64,000 nt of DNA from a virus, in the IMG/VR virus record IMGVR_UViG_3300025305_003938, positions 1-64,000 of that record; one strand, given 5' to 3'. The notes beneath the pieces are model-generated. The model saw only the letters and a program-made list of their open reading frames with translations. It had not been told where the DNA came from and made no database searches. Below, piece after piece: positions 7,051 through 15,110 of this stretch. Both the position numbers and the translations under genes were made by a program. Position 1 is the stretch's first letter. Every line of letters starts with the position of its first letter.

Positions 7051-7130
7051 CTTGTGAGCTGTGAGCCGTGATCTTGTGAGCTATGCAATCCGTGAGTTCA
7101 TGAGCTTTGTGATCTTCAGATTAACTCACA
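7051..7130 (+). repeat. GTGAG repeat cluster 2
   Basis: GTGAG or a one-base variant occurs about eight times: direct copies near 7053, 7061, 7075 and 7092, variants CATGAG near 7099 and GTGAT near 7067 and 7108, and an inverted ACTCAC near 7124. Spacing is irregular (8-16 bases). Together with cluster 1 this gives more than ten copies in 800 bases. Confidence 0.5.
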
Positions 7131-7196
7131 GCAGAGACTAGAACATCGCCGAGAGCATTAATAAAAAGAATGTATAATACATATAACATGACAGGT

Positions 7197-7230
7197 ACCC
7201 CCCCTCCCCCTATCCCGGGATCTTATCCCC
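7197..7230 (-). other. C-rich tract; G-runs on the - strand
   Basis: Runs of 7, 5, 3 and 4 cytosines separated by short spacers give four G-runs on the - strand, a potential G-quadruplex (or an i-motif on the + strand). It is striking in an otherwise AT-rich non-coding stretch. Confidence 0.4.
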
Positions 7231-7514
7231 AATGCATGTAGGGTGCATGTGGGTTGCGCCATGGACGTTAACGATATCGCGACAAAAATCTGAGATATTA
7301 AGTACCACCTCATAATGTAGGCCGGCTAATTCAGCTAATCATATCGAGGATGAAGTATATAATAAAAGCATGCATGTACCTAGCGCTAACCAACACAGCA
7401 AAAGAGGTTAAAGATAATACTCAGCGCTAAAAAATCCGCCAATAAAAAATAGAGAGTATACTAATTAAATTGTAGAGGATACAATAACTTATAAGCCGCA
7501 TAACGGAGAGTCTA

Positions 7515-7784
7515 ATGCCAACTAGCTTCGGCCAAGCAATGATATTAACACTGGCAATCATAATCCCGGGGGGTCTACTAGTATATTTTGCATGGAAGGG
7601 CCATAAAAGACTCCAGGCGCGCAAGGAACACGACAGCGATGGGGTAGAGAAACGCTTGAGACGCTTAGAACTTAGATATAAAGCCAGAGTAGAGTCTAAT
7701 AAAAGAATCCGCGCAGCCAGGAGCATGCGTAAATCCCTTACCCCCAAAAAAGGCCTCCCCAAATATATCCGACCAAAAAGATAG
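7515..7784 (+). CDS. Small membrane protein with basic tail
   Basis: This 89-residue protein starts at ATG 7515 behind GGAG. One N-terminal transmembrane helix (residues about 9-27, ILTLAIIIPGGLLVYFAW) is followed by a strongly basic, probably helical cytoplasmic tail with many Arg and Lys. The family is unknown. The basic tail could touch nucleic acid or lipid head groups. Confidence 0.7.
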   Translation: MPTSFGQAMILTLAIIIPGGLLVYFAWKGHKRLQARKEHDSDGVEKRLRRLELRYKARVESNKRIRAARSMRKSLTPKKGLPKYIRPKR

Positions 7785-8009
7785 CTGCGCCCTTAGGCCA
7801 CTATCATCGCCACACGCTCCATATAGCCTTGCCGGCCTCCTGCAGTTAGCATACGACGCTTCGTGCATGCTAGCAGCACATATGTCGGATAGAGCCCGGG
7901 TATGTTGTCGCGTTTGCGAGTAGGCGCCGGCTATGACGCTGCAGCTAGCCGTTTTTGTATATTAATTGGCCACTGTACGCTAATTGGCGTTTAATGGTAT
8001 ATATATTAC

Positions 8010-8255
8010 ATGAGTAACATGATTATAGACTCCATGGATTTACTAAAAGAATTCCTACAAAGGCTGAATTCCTTCTATGGCCATGACAATATGGTGTCAC
8101 TAGATGAGCGCCATGGTGTGCTCCACTTCGAAGCGAAAGATAAAGCTGGTAAAAAGGTAGTTTGGCACATTAATGTCGAGGACAAATGGGTGAAAGAGCG
8201 GGAAAAATTTTTGGATTCCTTCGAAAAGATGCCTACTAGTGATTGCGACGATTAA
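8010..8255 (+). CDS. Small protein, unknown
   Basis: This 81-residue protein starts at ATG 8010 (ATG 8019 is an alternative; neither has a good ribosome-binding site). It has a mixed helix/strand pattern with amphipathic N- and C-terminal helices (LLKEFLQRLNSFYG; KWVKEREKFLDSFEKM) around a short beta hairpin (GVLHFEAKDKAGKKVVWHI). No family is recognised. Confidence 0.6.
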   Translation: MSNMIIDSMDLLKEFLQRLNSFYGHDNMVSLDERHGVLHFEAKDKAGKKVVWHINVEDKWVKEREKFLDSFEKMPTSDCDD

Positions 8256-8290
8256 ATCCGCCCTAACTTAATTTTAAATCTAATTAAGAT

Positions 8291-9430
8291 GTGGATAATA
8301 AAACAATAAAATTTTTGCGAAGCGAAATTCAAAGGCTAACTGAAGCTGTCTGGGATAAAGATCTTCGGCCCGACCAAGGATCCACACGGTACAATTCACC
8401 GGCTGTCGACGCGGGGTACGCGCACCTACGGCCCGGAGCAAAAGGGCCCGAACCGAGTATTAAGTCACATGGGCCGGCCAGCATATCTCCTAAAGATATG
8501 GATCGTACAGATGTTGAAAACTTGGGCTCTTTACCAAAAAAACAATTTCGAAATGGTAAGCAGCTTATAAACGTTTTCTTTGCAAAGGGAAGTAAGGGTG
8601 ATCGGTACCGGTTAATTGCAGCCGACCAGCTTAGTGTTCGTGAATCAGTTGGGGAAGCTTTTGCAAAGGGGAGATTGAACGTTGCGCGCGAGCTGATCTA
8701 TGATAAACATGGAAAAGCAAAAGTTAACACCACACCACAAGAGATATATTTATATAAAACAGCGCGCTGGGAGAACGCCGAAAGAGCATATGCCAGTATG
8801 TCCGGTGATGAGTCCAGCTTTGATACTATCAAGTCTGAGCTTGTGGCCGATGAAGAAGAGATTTCGAAATTAGGCGATCACTTGCAATTACAACACAATA
8901 TAGTCGACGTATATAATCAATTTGCCCGCGGCGGAACGGATTTTATTAATCTCGCGAATCACATAATCAATGATCCCGATGCGTACAGACAATTGCAGGC
9001 CCGGGCCGGAATTGATGAGGCGGAGGGAGAACGATGGCCAGTACAAAGTTTTGTCACAAACCCTGATCTTCTTGACGCTTTCATAGAAACATTCGAACGT
9101 TCTAAAGTAGATCCGGTTAAGAAGAGGTTTGCGGCCGGTGAGTTTGATATCGATGAAGGATTCGATGCGGGACGGCATATAGATGATACAAAGAGAGCTT
9201 TTGCGGCCAGCGAACATGGGGGCCGAAATGAACATGAAGCCGATGATGCCGTACGGCAAACTTATAATCTTCCAAATGGCTGGCAAGAAGACCCCACTAT
9301 TGATCCGGAGAAGTTAGCTTTTTATAAGAAACAGTATGAGATGCTGCTTAATAAATTAAATACCGGTATATTTGATATCGATGAAAGCCTAGATGATGTC
9401 ATCGATGAAGTGATCAATGAATTGTTATGA
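8291..9430 (+). CDS. Unknown protein with leader-like N-terminus
   Basis: This 379-residue protein starts at GTG 8291. It begins with a short amphipathic helix ending in RLTEAV, which fits a T4 prohead-protease-type (L-x-E) site and resembles the leaders of the 13.7-19 kb proteins. The next 70 residues are Pro/Gly-rich. The rest is helical and acidic, with two copies of a FDIDE motif (near 285 and 360). It overlaps the amidase gene by 4 bases (ATGA), so the two are likely made together. An internal head or structural role is inferred, not shown. Confidence 0.7.
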   Translation: MDNKTIKFLRSEIQRLTEAVWDKDLRPDQGSTRYNSPAVDAGYAHLRPGAKGPEPSIKSHGPASISPKDMDRTDVENLGSLPKKQFRNGKQLINVFFAKGSKGDRYRLIAADQLSVRESVGEAFAKGRLNVARELIYDKHGKAKVNTTPQEIYLYKTARWENAERAYASMSGDESSFDTIKSELVADEEEISKLGDHLQLQHNIVDVYNQFARGGTDFINLANHIINDPDAYRQLQARAGIDEAEGERWPVQSFVTNPDLLDAFIETFERSKVDPVKKRFAAGEFDIDEGFDAGRHIDDTKRAFAASEHGGRNEHEADDAVRQTYNLPNGWQEDPTIDPEKLAFYKKQYEMLLNKLNTGIFDIDESLDDVIDEVINELL

Positions 9431-10509
9431 ACCTTCTAAAATTGATTCTAGAGTTTCTTAAGAATCTTTTTATTAAAGACCCTTCACGTATCGAAGGCCC
9501 AAAGCCAGAGAAGGTTGTTGAAGATTTCAAGAAGGCCTTTCCCACAAAAGAAGAGGCAGCTGAGAATATATCCACTAGTGAGGAAATTATGGACAAAATA
9601 TTTTACAATGAAGCCTCCGCAGAAAAGTTAGGTTGGAAGCCCAGCTGGTTTGGTGCCGAAGAAAACGACGAAGAGCTAATCGAAGCTGTTAAAGTGTTCC
9701 AGGGAGAGCACGGTTTGCAATCCGATGGACTTGTTGGGCCCACTACTTTCAGGCGTATCTGGACATCTAGAGAGTCGCGGATAGACTCCTACGGACCCTC
9801 AGAGGCAAAAAATGATAATAAAATCAACCACTTAGTGCACAATGGCTCATTTTACGAGATTAAGTGGGACAAAGTAAAATTATGGTCTGAGGAGGACGGG
9901 TTGTCTTGTTATCCCACAGGAGGTCGCAAACAATACTACGATTATGCCGGAAAACCTGAAAGAGAGCCTAAGTTCTTTGTTAACCATTGGGATGTCTGTT
10001 TGAATTCTGCCTCGTGCGCGCGTGTATTACAACAAAGAGGAATCTCAATTCACTTCTGCATTGATAATGATGGTACAATATACCAACTCTTGGACACTCA
10101 GCATGCAGCATGGCACGCCGGCGGTAACAAATGGAACCACAACTGCTTGGGCGTAGAGATATCAAATGCATATTATCCAAAATACCAGCCATGGTATGAG
10201 AGAAATGGCTTTGGCGAACGGCCGATCATTTCCGAACAAGAGATCCACGGCCAAATTCTACCAGATTTCACTGATTTTTATCCCGTACAGATTGAAGCGC
10301 TCAAAGCTCTTTGGGAGGCCATCCATAACAAATTCGATATTCCATATGCATGCCCAGTCGACAGTGCAGGGGAGACGCTTTGGGCGGTGTCTGATCAAGC
10401 TGCAGCTAACGAATTCGAAGGATTCATCAGCCACTATCATCTATATCCACAAAAAATCGATTGTGCTGGGCTAGATATCAAGAAACTAATGAAAGAAATT
10501 AAGAAGTAA
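9427..10509 (+). CDS. Peptidoglycan amidase (N-acetylmuramoyl-L-alanine amidase, Amidase_2 fold)
   Basis: This 360-residue protein begins with an amphipathic segment of about 20 residues. A peptidoglycan-binding repeat follows at about 80-112 (AVKVFQGEHGLQSDGLVGP). The amidase domain covers about 180-340 and has zinc-ligand positions in VNHWD (His187) and HAAWHAG (His226/His230). It would cut the bond between muramic acid and the stem peptide. No signal peptide is seen, so it is either an endolysin needing a holin or a virion-borne enzyme. The ATGA overlap with the leader-bearing 8291 protein makes a virion role possible. Confidence 0.9.
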   Translation: MNLLKLILEFLKNLFIKDPSRIEGPKPEKVVEDFKKAFPTKEEAAENISTSEEIMDKIFYNEASAEKLGWKPSWFGAEENDEELIEAVKVFQGEHGLQSDGLVGPTTFRRIWTSRESRIDSYGPSEAKNDNKINHLVHNGSFYEIKWDKVKLWSEEDGLSCYPTGGRKQYYDYAGKPEREPKFFVNHWDVCLNSASCARVLQQRGISIHFCIDNDGTIYQLLDTQHAAWHAGGNKWNHNCLGVEISNAYYPKYQPWYERNGFGERPIISEQEIHGQILPDFTDFYPVQIEALKALWEAIHNKFDIPYACPVDSAGETLWAVSDQAAANEFEGFISHYHLYPQKIDCAGLDIKKLMKEIKK

Positions 10510-10560
10510 TTTTTTTAAATTTCTTGCCTTATGCATTAAAATATACTACTCTAGTATAGC

Positions 10561-11079
10561 ATGTCAAATTTGCAAACTCTAAAATTAGACTCCGCATTTA
10601 ACCCTATAGGGATAGTCTCGTGGGAGGAGGGCCTAGTATTAACGTTGATGGGCAAGGCCTTCGTTTTAGAGGCTTATGATGATGTTGTTAGATCTCAAAA
10701 AGAAACATTCCAAATTCCAGCAGTCGTTGTATTGAAGAAGTATATCAAATACTGGGTGGCAGGTTCTGATATATCGTGCATTAGAAAGAACGTCCTTATT
10801 CGCGATGAGTATCGATGTCAATATTGTTATAAATTCTTTGCGGCTAAAGATTTAACTCTTGACCATGTAATGCCAAAATCTCGGAATGGTAAGAAAGAAT
10901 GGAAGAATATGGTGTCAGCATGCTTACCGTGTAATCAGAGGAAGGGCGCCCATACGCCGAAGGAGGCTGGCTTTAAACTCTTTCGTACACCCAAGCGACC
11001 AACGATGAGGGAGTCCCTTCGAATGACAGTTAAATTTAGTCACATAGTTAATGAGACTTGGAAACCTTACTTGAAATAA
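10561..11079 (+). CDS. HNH endonuclease
   Basis: This 172-residue protein has the full HNH pattern: RDEYRCQYCYKFF (zinc-binding CxxC), LTLDHVMPKSRNG (catalytic DH) and CLPCNQRKG (second CxxC plus Asn). The size and layout match stand-alone HNH nucleases common in bacteria and phages. It sits between the amidase and an Fe-S carrier gene and may be a mobile, homing-type gene or act in DNA processing. Confidence 0.9.
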   Translation: MSNLQTLKLDSAFNPIGIVSWEEGLVLTLMGKAFVLEAYDDVVRSQKETFQIPAVVVLKKYIKYWVAGSDISCIRKNVLIRDEYRCQYCYKFFAAKDLTLDHVMPKSRNGKKEWKNMVSACLPCNQRKGAHTPKEAGFKLFRTPKRPTMRESLRMTVKFSHIVNETWKPYLK

Positions 11080-11083
11080 AGCT

Positions 11084-11392
11084 ATGTTAACCTTTACACA
11101 AAATGCGATAAAACAGCTTAACAAAGTTTTAGAATTGGAAGAACATATACGAGTTGCTATTGTCGGTGGAGGGTGCAGCGGAATGACTTATACTATGGAT
11201 ATTGATACAGCATGTGACGACGATGACATCATTATAGAATTAGAGGCCGTCCGTGTATATGTTGATCCGGTATCTGCCGGTATCTTAGTTAGCACCACTA
11301 TAGATTTTGTAAAAACAGGCCTTAAAGAAGGATTTGTTTTTAATAATAGCAAAGCAACTACAACTTGTGGGTGCGGTTCTTCTTTCTCTTGA
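11084..11392 (+). CDS. A-type Fe-S cluster carrier (HesB/IscA/ErpA family)
   Basis: This 102-residue protein starts 4 bases after the HNH stop. It has the family's three conserved cysteines: one in GGGCSGMTY and two in the C-terminal CGCGSSF. The length is normal for the family. Such proteins hand Fe-S clusters to apo-enzymes. HesB-like genes are known in some marine phages. The redox lipoproteins that follow (thioredoxin-like, cytochrome c) suggest a common metabolic theme, which is an inference. Confidence 0.9.
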   Translation: MLTFTQNAIKQLNKVLELEEHIRVAIVGGGCSGMTYTMDIDTACDDDDIIIELEAVRVYVDPVSAGILVSTTIDFVKTGLKEGFVFNNSKATTTCGCGSSFS

Positions 11393-11402
11393 TAATTATA
11401 AC

Positions 11403-11804
11403 ATGGTCCTTCCCTCAATCATACTCTCTACTCTGTTTTTAATATCGTCCGTTATATTGTTAGTAACTGGCTACCGATACAGAAAGAAGCAATCAAAGAT
11501 ACTTCTAGAATTAAGCCGTGAAGCAAAGGTCATACTGGATACGATGAGCGACACGGATGAAATGTCTGGACCGATCAACCAAGCTAAAGACAATATTAGT
11601 AACGCAGATTACCTTACTACCCTCTGCACAGTGTTGGTTAAGCAGGCCGGCGGCGAAGTGAGGCTCTTCGAAGAGGATTTTAATAGTATAAGCGAAGGGG
11701 AGTATGTCTCTGTTTACGTTGATACTAAAGATAACAGCCTCTTACTACGCCTAAATACAGTATTCCAGTACTTCAATAACGACGACAGCTCGACCTTTCA
11801 TTAA
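11403..11804 (+). CDS. Membrane-anchored protein, unknown
   Basis: This 133-residue protein starts at ATG 11403; earlier in-frame starts lie inside the Fe-S carrier gene. One N-terminal transmembrane helix (about residues 4-22) is followed by a basic RYRKKQ stop-transfer and an acidic soluble domain. No family is recognised. The orientation should be N-out, with the C-terminal domain in the cytoplasm. Confidence 0.65.
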   Translation: MVLPSIILSTLFLISSVILLVTGYRYRKKQSKILLELSREAKVILDTMSDTDEMSGPINQAKDNISNADYLTTLCTVLVKQAGGEVRLFEEDFNSISEGEYVSVYVDTKDNSLLLRLNTVFQYFNNDDSSTFH

Positions 11805-11820
11805 AATATATTTTAACCAT

Positions 11821-11849
11821 TGTGCTCCCTAGTTATTATAGGGAGTATA
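11821..11849 (+). promoter_or_regulatory. Hairpin that masks the ribosome-binding site of the thioredoxin lipoprotein
   Basis: CTCCCTA (11825-11831), loop GTTATTA (832-838) and TAGGGAG (839-845) form a perfect 7-bp stem, extendable to about 11 bp with U-A and G-U pairs. The 3' arm is itself the Shine-Dalgarno (AGGGAG) of ATG 11852, so the folded mRNA would block translation. This could be a thermosensor, a protein-controlled switch or a way to prevent read-through translation. Confidence 0.6.
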
Positions 11850-11851
11850 TT

Positions 11852-12457
11852 ATGAAGAATACATTATTTTTATTGTCTCTTCTCTCAATAGTTGCTTGTG
11901 TCACAGATCTAGATGTCACTATTGATGATGATGACGACAACGATTCGACACCAATTGTAGATATGCAGCCGGCCTATGATCCAGCCGTCAATTGGGAAAC
12001 ATGCGGTTCTAAAGAGGGAGACCATCCGTGCAATATTATTGCGGTCGATCACAACGGCGATGAGTTTGACTTATATGCCAACTACGGCTCTTTGATTGTA
12101 GTGGATCTTTCCACCATGTGGTGTGGCCCTTGCAACAGTGCCGGCGCACATGCACAAGAAGTGCAAGATTTATACGCGGCAGACGATCTGATTTATGTAA
12201 CAGTCTTGATCGAAAATCGCCATGGAGTGCCGCCTTCGGCAGACGATATTCAGGAGTGGGTAGTCAACTATGGAAATACCACATCTCCTGTGCTTGCGAG
12301 TGATCGGAGCATGCTCGTTAGCAGCGGGGGCGACTGGGAATTGGCTGGTTGGCCAACGTTCTTCTATATTGATCGCAATATGGTAATTCGCGATGTCGAC
12401 AGAGGATACAGCCCGGAAGAAGTTATCTACTCAATCGAATGGTTGTTATCGTTGTAG
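11852..12457 (+). CDS. Thioredoxin-like (TlpA-type) lipoprotein
   Basis: This 201-residue protein starts at ATG 11852, 6 bases after AGGGAG. The signal peptide ends in LSIVAC (lipobox, Cys16), followed by an Asp-rich linker (about residues 20-35). The thioredoxin-fold domain has the redox motif WCGPC (about 90-94) and a cis-Pro segment GWPTFFYID. It should sit on the periplasmic side as a disulfide reductase/oxidase, like TlpA/ResA proteins in cytochrome c maturation. This is rare in phages. The following genes encode another lipoprotein and a cytochrome c, so a transferred host redox cassette is likely. Confidence 0.88.
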   Translation: MKNTLFLLSLLSIVACVTDLDVTIDDDDDNDSTPIVDMQPAYDPAVNWETCGSKEGDHPCNIIAVDHNGDEFDLYANYGSLIVVDLSTMWCGPCNSAGAHAQEVQDLYAADDLIYVTVLIENRHGVPPSADDIQEWVVNYGNTTSPVLASDRSMLVSSGGDWELAGWPTFFYIDRNMVIRDVDRGYSPEEVIYSIEWLLSL

Positions 12458-12467
12458 GGGTATGAAC

Positions 12468-13358
12468 ATGCTCAGGCTTAAACTGTCTTTCATTCTTTTA
12501 TTTGCCATAGGTTGTTCTGAATATCAACTTTCTCCAATTGGCGAGGAAGAAGAACCCACAGTCGACACAGCTCCGGAAACCTTCGACCCGCCACCTATAG
12601 GATCGCATAGATTTCTAATTGTTGATCAGGCCGAGCTTGTGCACGTTATCGATGAACAGGCGAATATTATTAACTCTTTCGAGTCCCCTAGTGCAATTGA
12701 TATTACATATGATGAAGCAACAGAAAAAGTTATTGTCTTGAAGGAGGTGTTTGGAGAATCGAATCCTGTTTTGATTTCGTCAACGACAGGTGACGGTGGC
12801 GGGATCCTACATACATATTCCAACCCCAACAAAGCCGAATTTATCAACGGCTCTTTGGTTTTAATGGGAGATTCAGAGAAGCTAGAATACTTTCATCCCG
12901 GATCGGGAACATTGATTTCGTCACGAATTGGTAGTTGGCGGGGGATGGTAGAGATTCCCAACTTTAGTGGATTTGGAGCACTTGAGAGTATCACCGGCTG
13001 CTTGTGGAAAATCCATCCGATGAACGGAGAACAGATTAATATGATCTGTGGATTAAGTCTTACAGACGTTACTGCGGCTGGGATGGACGATGGGGGGAAT
13101 CTTTATTTTTCGAAACCAGGGGGGAAGCTTTATATATTGGAGTCTGGTGAGATAAACCCATCGATATATGAGCTTCCGAACACAAAACGTGTAGAACACA
13201 TCGAGGCCTGGGACGAAGAAGCAGTGTGGATATACAGTGAAGACATGGATGGTGACGGAGGATCTTATACGCTAAGGCGCGTCTGGTTCGATGGATCCCG
13301 TCAAGATGTTTTCTCTATAAATTTAAACGCTTGGTCTAATTTTGAAGTGATACATTAG
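12468..13358 (+). CDS. Lipoprotein with propeller-like repeats, unknown
   Basis: This 296-residue protein is given the start ATG 12468 because AGGGG lies 7 bases upstream; ATG 12462 is the alternative. The signal peptide ends in FAIGC (lipobox), followed by a Glu/Pro/Thr-rich linker. The rest is beta-rich, with repeated blocks such as FLIVDQAELVHVIDEQ and GNLYFSKPGGKLYILESG, resembling a YncE/NHL-type beta-propeller. It lies between the thioredoxin and cytochrome lipoproteins and may be a periplasmic scaffold or sensor. Confidence 0.7.
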   Translation: MLRLKLSFILLFAIGCSEYQLSPIGEEEEPTVDTAPETFDPPPIGSHRFLIVDQAELVHVIDEQANIINSFESPSAIDITYDEATEKVIVLKEVFGESNPVLISSTTGDGGGILHTYSNPNKAEFINGSLVLMGDSEKLEYFHPGSGTLISSRIGSWRGMVEIPNFSGFGALESITGCLWKIHPMNGEQINMICGLSLTDVTAAGMDDGGNLYFSKPGGKLYILESGEINPSIYELPNTKRVEHIEAWDEEAVWIYSEDMDGDGGSYTLRRVWFDGSRQDVFSINLNAWSNFEVIH

Positions 13359-13397
13359 TAATTTTATTACTATTTATAGTAAACGGGATTACTACTC

Positions 13398-13739
13398 ATG
13401 AGATTAGCTAAACATATCCAAGCCATTCTGGTAGTTTTATTCCTTGCCGGCGTGGCATGCGGGCCGTCCACTAATACTAACAGTGGCGAGTCCGTGTATC
13501 AGATGTATTGTGTATCATGCCATGGAACTGATGGAAAAGGAAATCGAGGATATGCGGCCGATTTCGTTAATGATAAAGAGCGAATGTCCAAATCAGATGA
13601 AGAATTGCTTAATAGTATTAGAGACGGCTTCCGCGGGACCATGGGTCAGATGCCTAGGTGGAAAAATAAATTGAGCGAAAAAGAAATAATATCAGTTTTA
13701 AAATATATTCGCGAAACATTTGGGAAATCAGTCGAATGA
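13398..13739 (+). CDS. Lipoprotein c-type cytochrome
   Basis: This 113-residue protein carries a signal peptide ending in LAGVAC (lipobox, Cys21) and one class-I cytochrome c domain. The haem-binding motif is CVSCH (38-42), and the likely distal Met is in GQMPRW. The final helix (KEIISVLKYIRETF) is typical. It would be a membrane-tethered periplasmic electron carrier and would need the host's haem-ligation system. The stop overlaps the next start (ATGA). A cytochrome c lipoprotein in a phage is very unusual. Confidence 0.9.
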   Translation: MRLAKHIQAILVVLFLAGVACGPSTNTNSGESVYQMYCVSCHGTDGKGNRGYAADFVNDKERMSKSDEELLNSIRDGFRGTMGQMPRWKNKLSEKEIISVLKYIRETFGKSVE

Positions 13740-14416
13740 AACTCCTACTTGAAAACTGGCGAGAGTATTTGAAAGAGCAAGAGACAATTGCTTTGGGGCA
13801 ATGTTATCCGTTTGCTGTTGAGATGTCCAACAAATCATCAAAGTCTGAATTTGCCGACTTGTCCAAGTTCAAGGTTGTACATGGTAGAATCACTGACAAG
13901 TTCAGTGGCGAAAGCGTCCTTCACGCTTGGGTGGAGAAAGGAAACATGGTGTTTGATGACCAAACCAAACACACAAGGCCAAATGGTACTCCTAAGGCAG
14001 TGTATTATGATATATATCAACCAGAGCCACACGAAGAATATACCGCAGAAGAAACGATACTCAAATGTATAAAAACAGGACACAAAGGCCCGTGGACTAA
14101 CAATCAGCGAGAGTTGCCTGAATATTTATATCATGGTACCAGCATCAAGCAATACAATAGAATGAAAGAAAATAGATTTCAGGTAAAAGAATTCTATCTT
14201 GCCGATACCGATGATAAGTCTGCCGAGTATGCCGAAAAACAATCGATTGCCGATGGAAGCGAAGAATCTGTAATTCTAACACTGGATACAAAAATGCTTA
14301 TTGGCGATCTAAGAACAGACCGTGGATCAAATCCCGAAGAGTGGGAATATGATATGGGCCAATGGGTTTTTGCCGGCAATATAAAAGATGCCATCACTAA
14401 TAAGGAGAGCTGGTAA
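13736..14416 (+). CDS. Leader-tagged two-domain protein: Cys-His-Asp domain plus ADP-ribosyltransferase-like domain
   Basis: This 226-residue protein begins with leader A (MKLLLENWREYLKEQ). Residues about 20-95 carry Cys23 (GQCYPF), His63 (LHAWVEK) and Asp74/75 (MVFDD), the order expected of a papain/transglutaminase-like triad. Residues about 128-222 (EYLYHGTS, then FYLADTDDKSAEYAEK, then GQWVFAGNI) match the layout of ADP-ribosyltransferase folds, with His133 in YHGTS. T4 packages the ADP-ribosyltransferase Alt in its head, so this could be an injected effector. Catalysis is not proven. Confidence 0.72.
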   Translation: MKLLLENWREYLKEQETIALGQCYPFAVEMSNKSSKSEFADLSKFKVVHGRITDKFSGESVLHAWVEKGNMVFDDQTKHTRPNGTPKAVYYDIYQPEPHEEYTAEETILKCIKTGHKGPWTNNQRELPEYLYHGTSIKQYNRMKENRFQVKEFYLADTDDKSAEYAEKQSIADGSEESVILTLDTKMLIGDLRTDRGSNPEEWEYDMGQWVFAGNIKDAITNKESW

Positions 14417-15097
14417 ATGAAACTCCTACTTGAAAACTGGCGGAAGTATTTGGCAGAAGAATCTCAACCCATCAAAAAACTGCGTATCTTTGATTTCGAC
14501 GAAACGATTGCTTACACGGATTCGCAAGTCAGGGTCACTCTCCCGAATGGCAAGTCGAAATCGTTTCCAAGTCAGAAGAGCTGGGATGATTTTATCGCGA
14601 AGCATTCAGAACGAAGCCGCGGCCCTAGAAAGTCCATGGAAGAGCTAGAAGCTGATGGCTATGTTTTTGACTTCACAGATTATTCCAAAGTCATCGATCC
14701 AGAAGAGAACAAAATGATCACAAAGATTATCTCTGATGTTATCAATGCTAATAAAGAGAACCCGGAACGCGAAATATATATTATCACAGCCAGGGGCCCC
14801 GAAGCTGAAGAGTCCATTAGAAAATATCTTAGAACCGTAGGCCTAGAACCGGAAGCCTTCGAAGGCATTATTGGCTTAAACGGAGCCTCTAAGCGCGATG
14901 AGATAAACAATATTATCAGCCGGCACACTGACGAATCGGGAATGACATCCATAGAAAGTATACACTTTTTTGATGATTCAGATAAAAACCTTGAAGACGT
15001 AAAACGAATCCGCGATGAACATCCAGAAATAGAGGATATTCGAATCAAGAAAGTCGTCCGCGGGGATATCTTAAGCTTAGAAGAAACCATTTACTAG
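14417..15097 (+). CDS. Leader-tagged HAD-superfamily phosphatase
   Basis: This 226-residue protein starts directly after the previous stop with leader A (MKLLLENWRKYLAEES), whose L-A-E fits a prohead-protease site. The HAD motifs are complete: DFDET (26-30), Thr in IITARG (124), Lys in ASKRDE (159) and FFDDSDKN (Asp186/187). This resembles the phosphatase half of T4 polynucleotide kinase and related nucleotidases. The first 49 bases of the coding sequence are almost the same as those of the 13736 gene, so the leader was duplicated as DNA. Confidence 0.85.
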   Translation: MKLLLENWRKYLAEESQPIKKLRIFDFDETIAYTDSQVRVTLPNGKSKSFPSQKSWDDFIAKHSERSRGPRKSMEELEADGYVFDFTDYSKVIDPEENKMITKIISDVINANKENPEREIYIITARGPEAEESIRKYLRTVGLEPEAFEGIIGLNGASKRDEINNIISRHTDESGMTSIESIHFFDDSDKNLEDVKRIRDEHPEIEDIRIKKVVRGDILSLEETIY

Positions 15098-15110
15098 GAA
15101 TTAGTTCTTT

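Larger units (their letters stand above)
6748..7514. other. 767-base stretch without a convincing gene
   Basis: I see no supported gene here, only a 22-codon hydrophobic frame at 6989-7057 with no ribosome-binding site. The stretch holds the second GTGAG repeat cluster (7051-7130), a C-rich tract (7197-7230), a lone TATAAT near 7173 without a good -35 box, and AT-rich DNA. It is the best candidate in this window for a replication or regulatory region. Confidence 0.5.

Noticed and set aside
6989-7057. A 22-codon hydrophobic frame
   Set aside because: No ribosome-binding site and too short to support.
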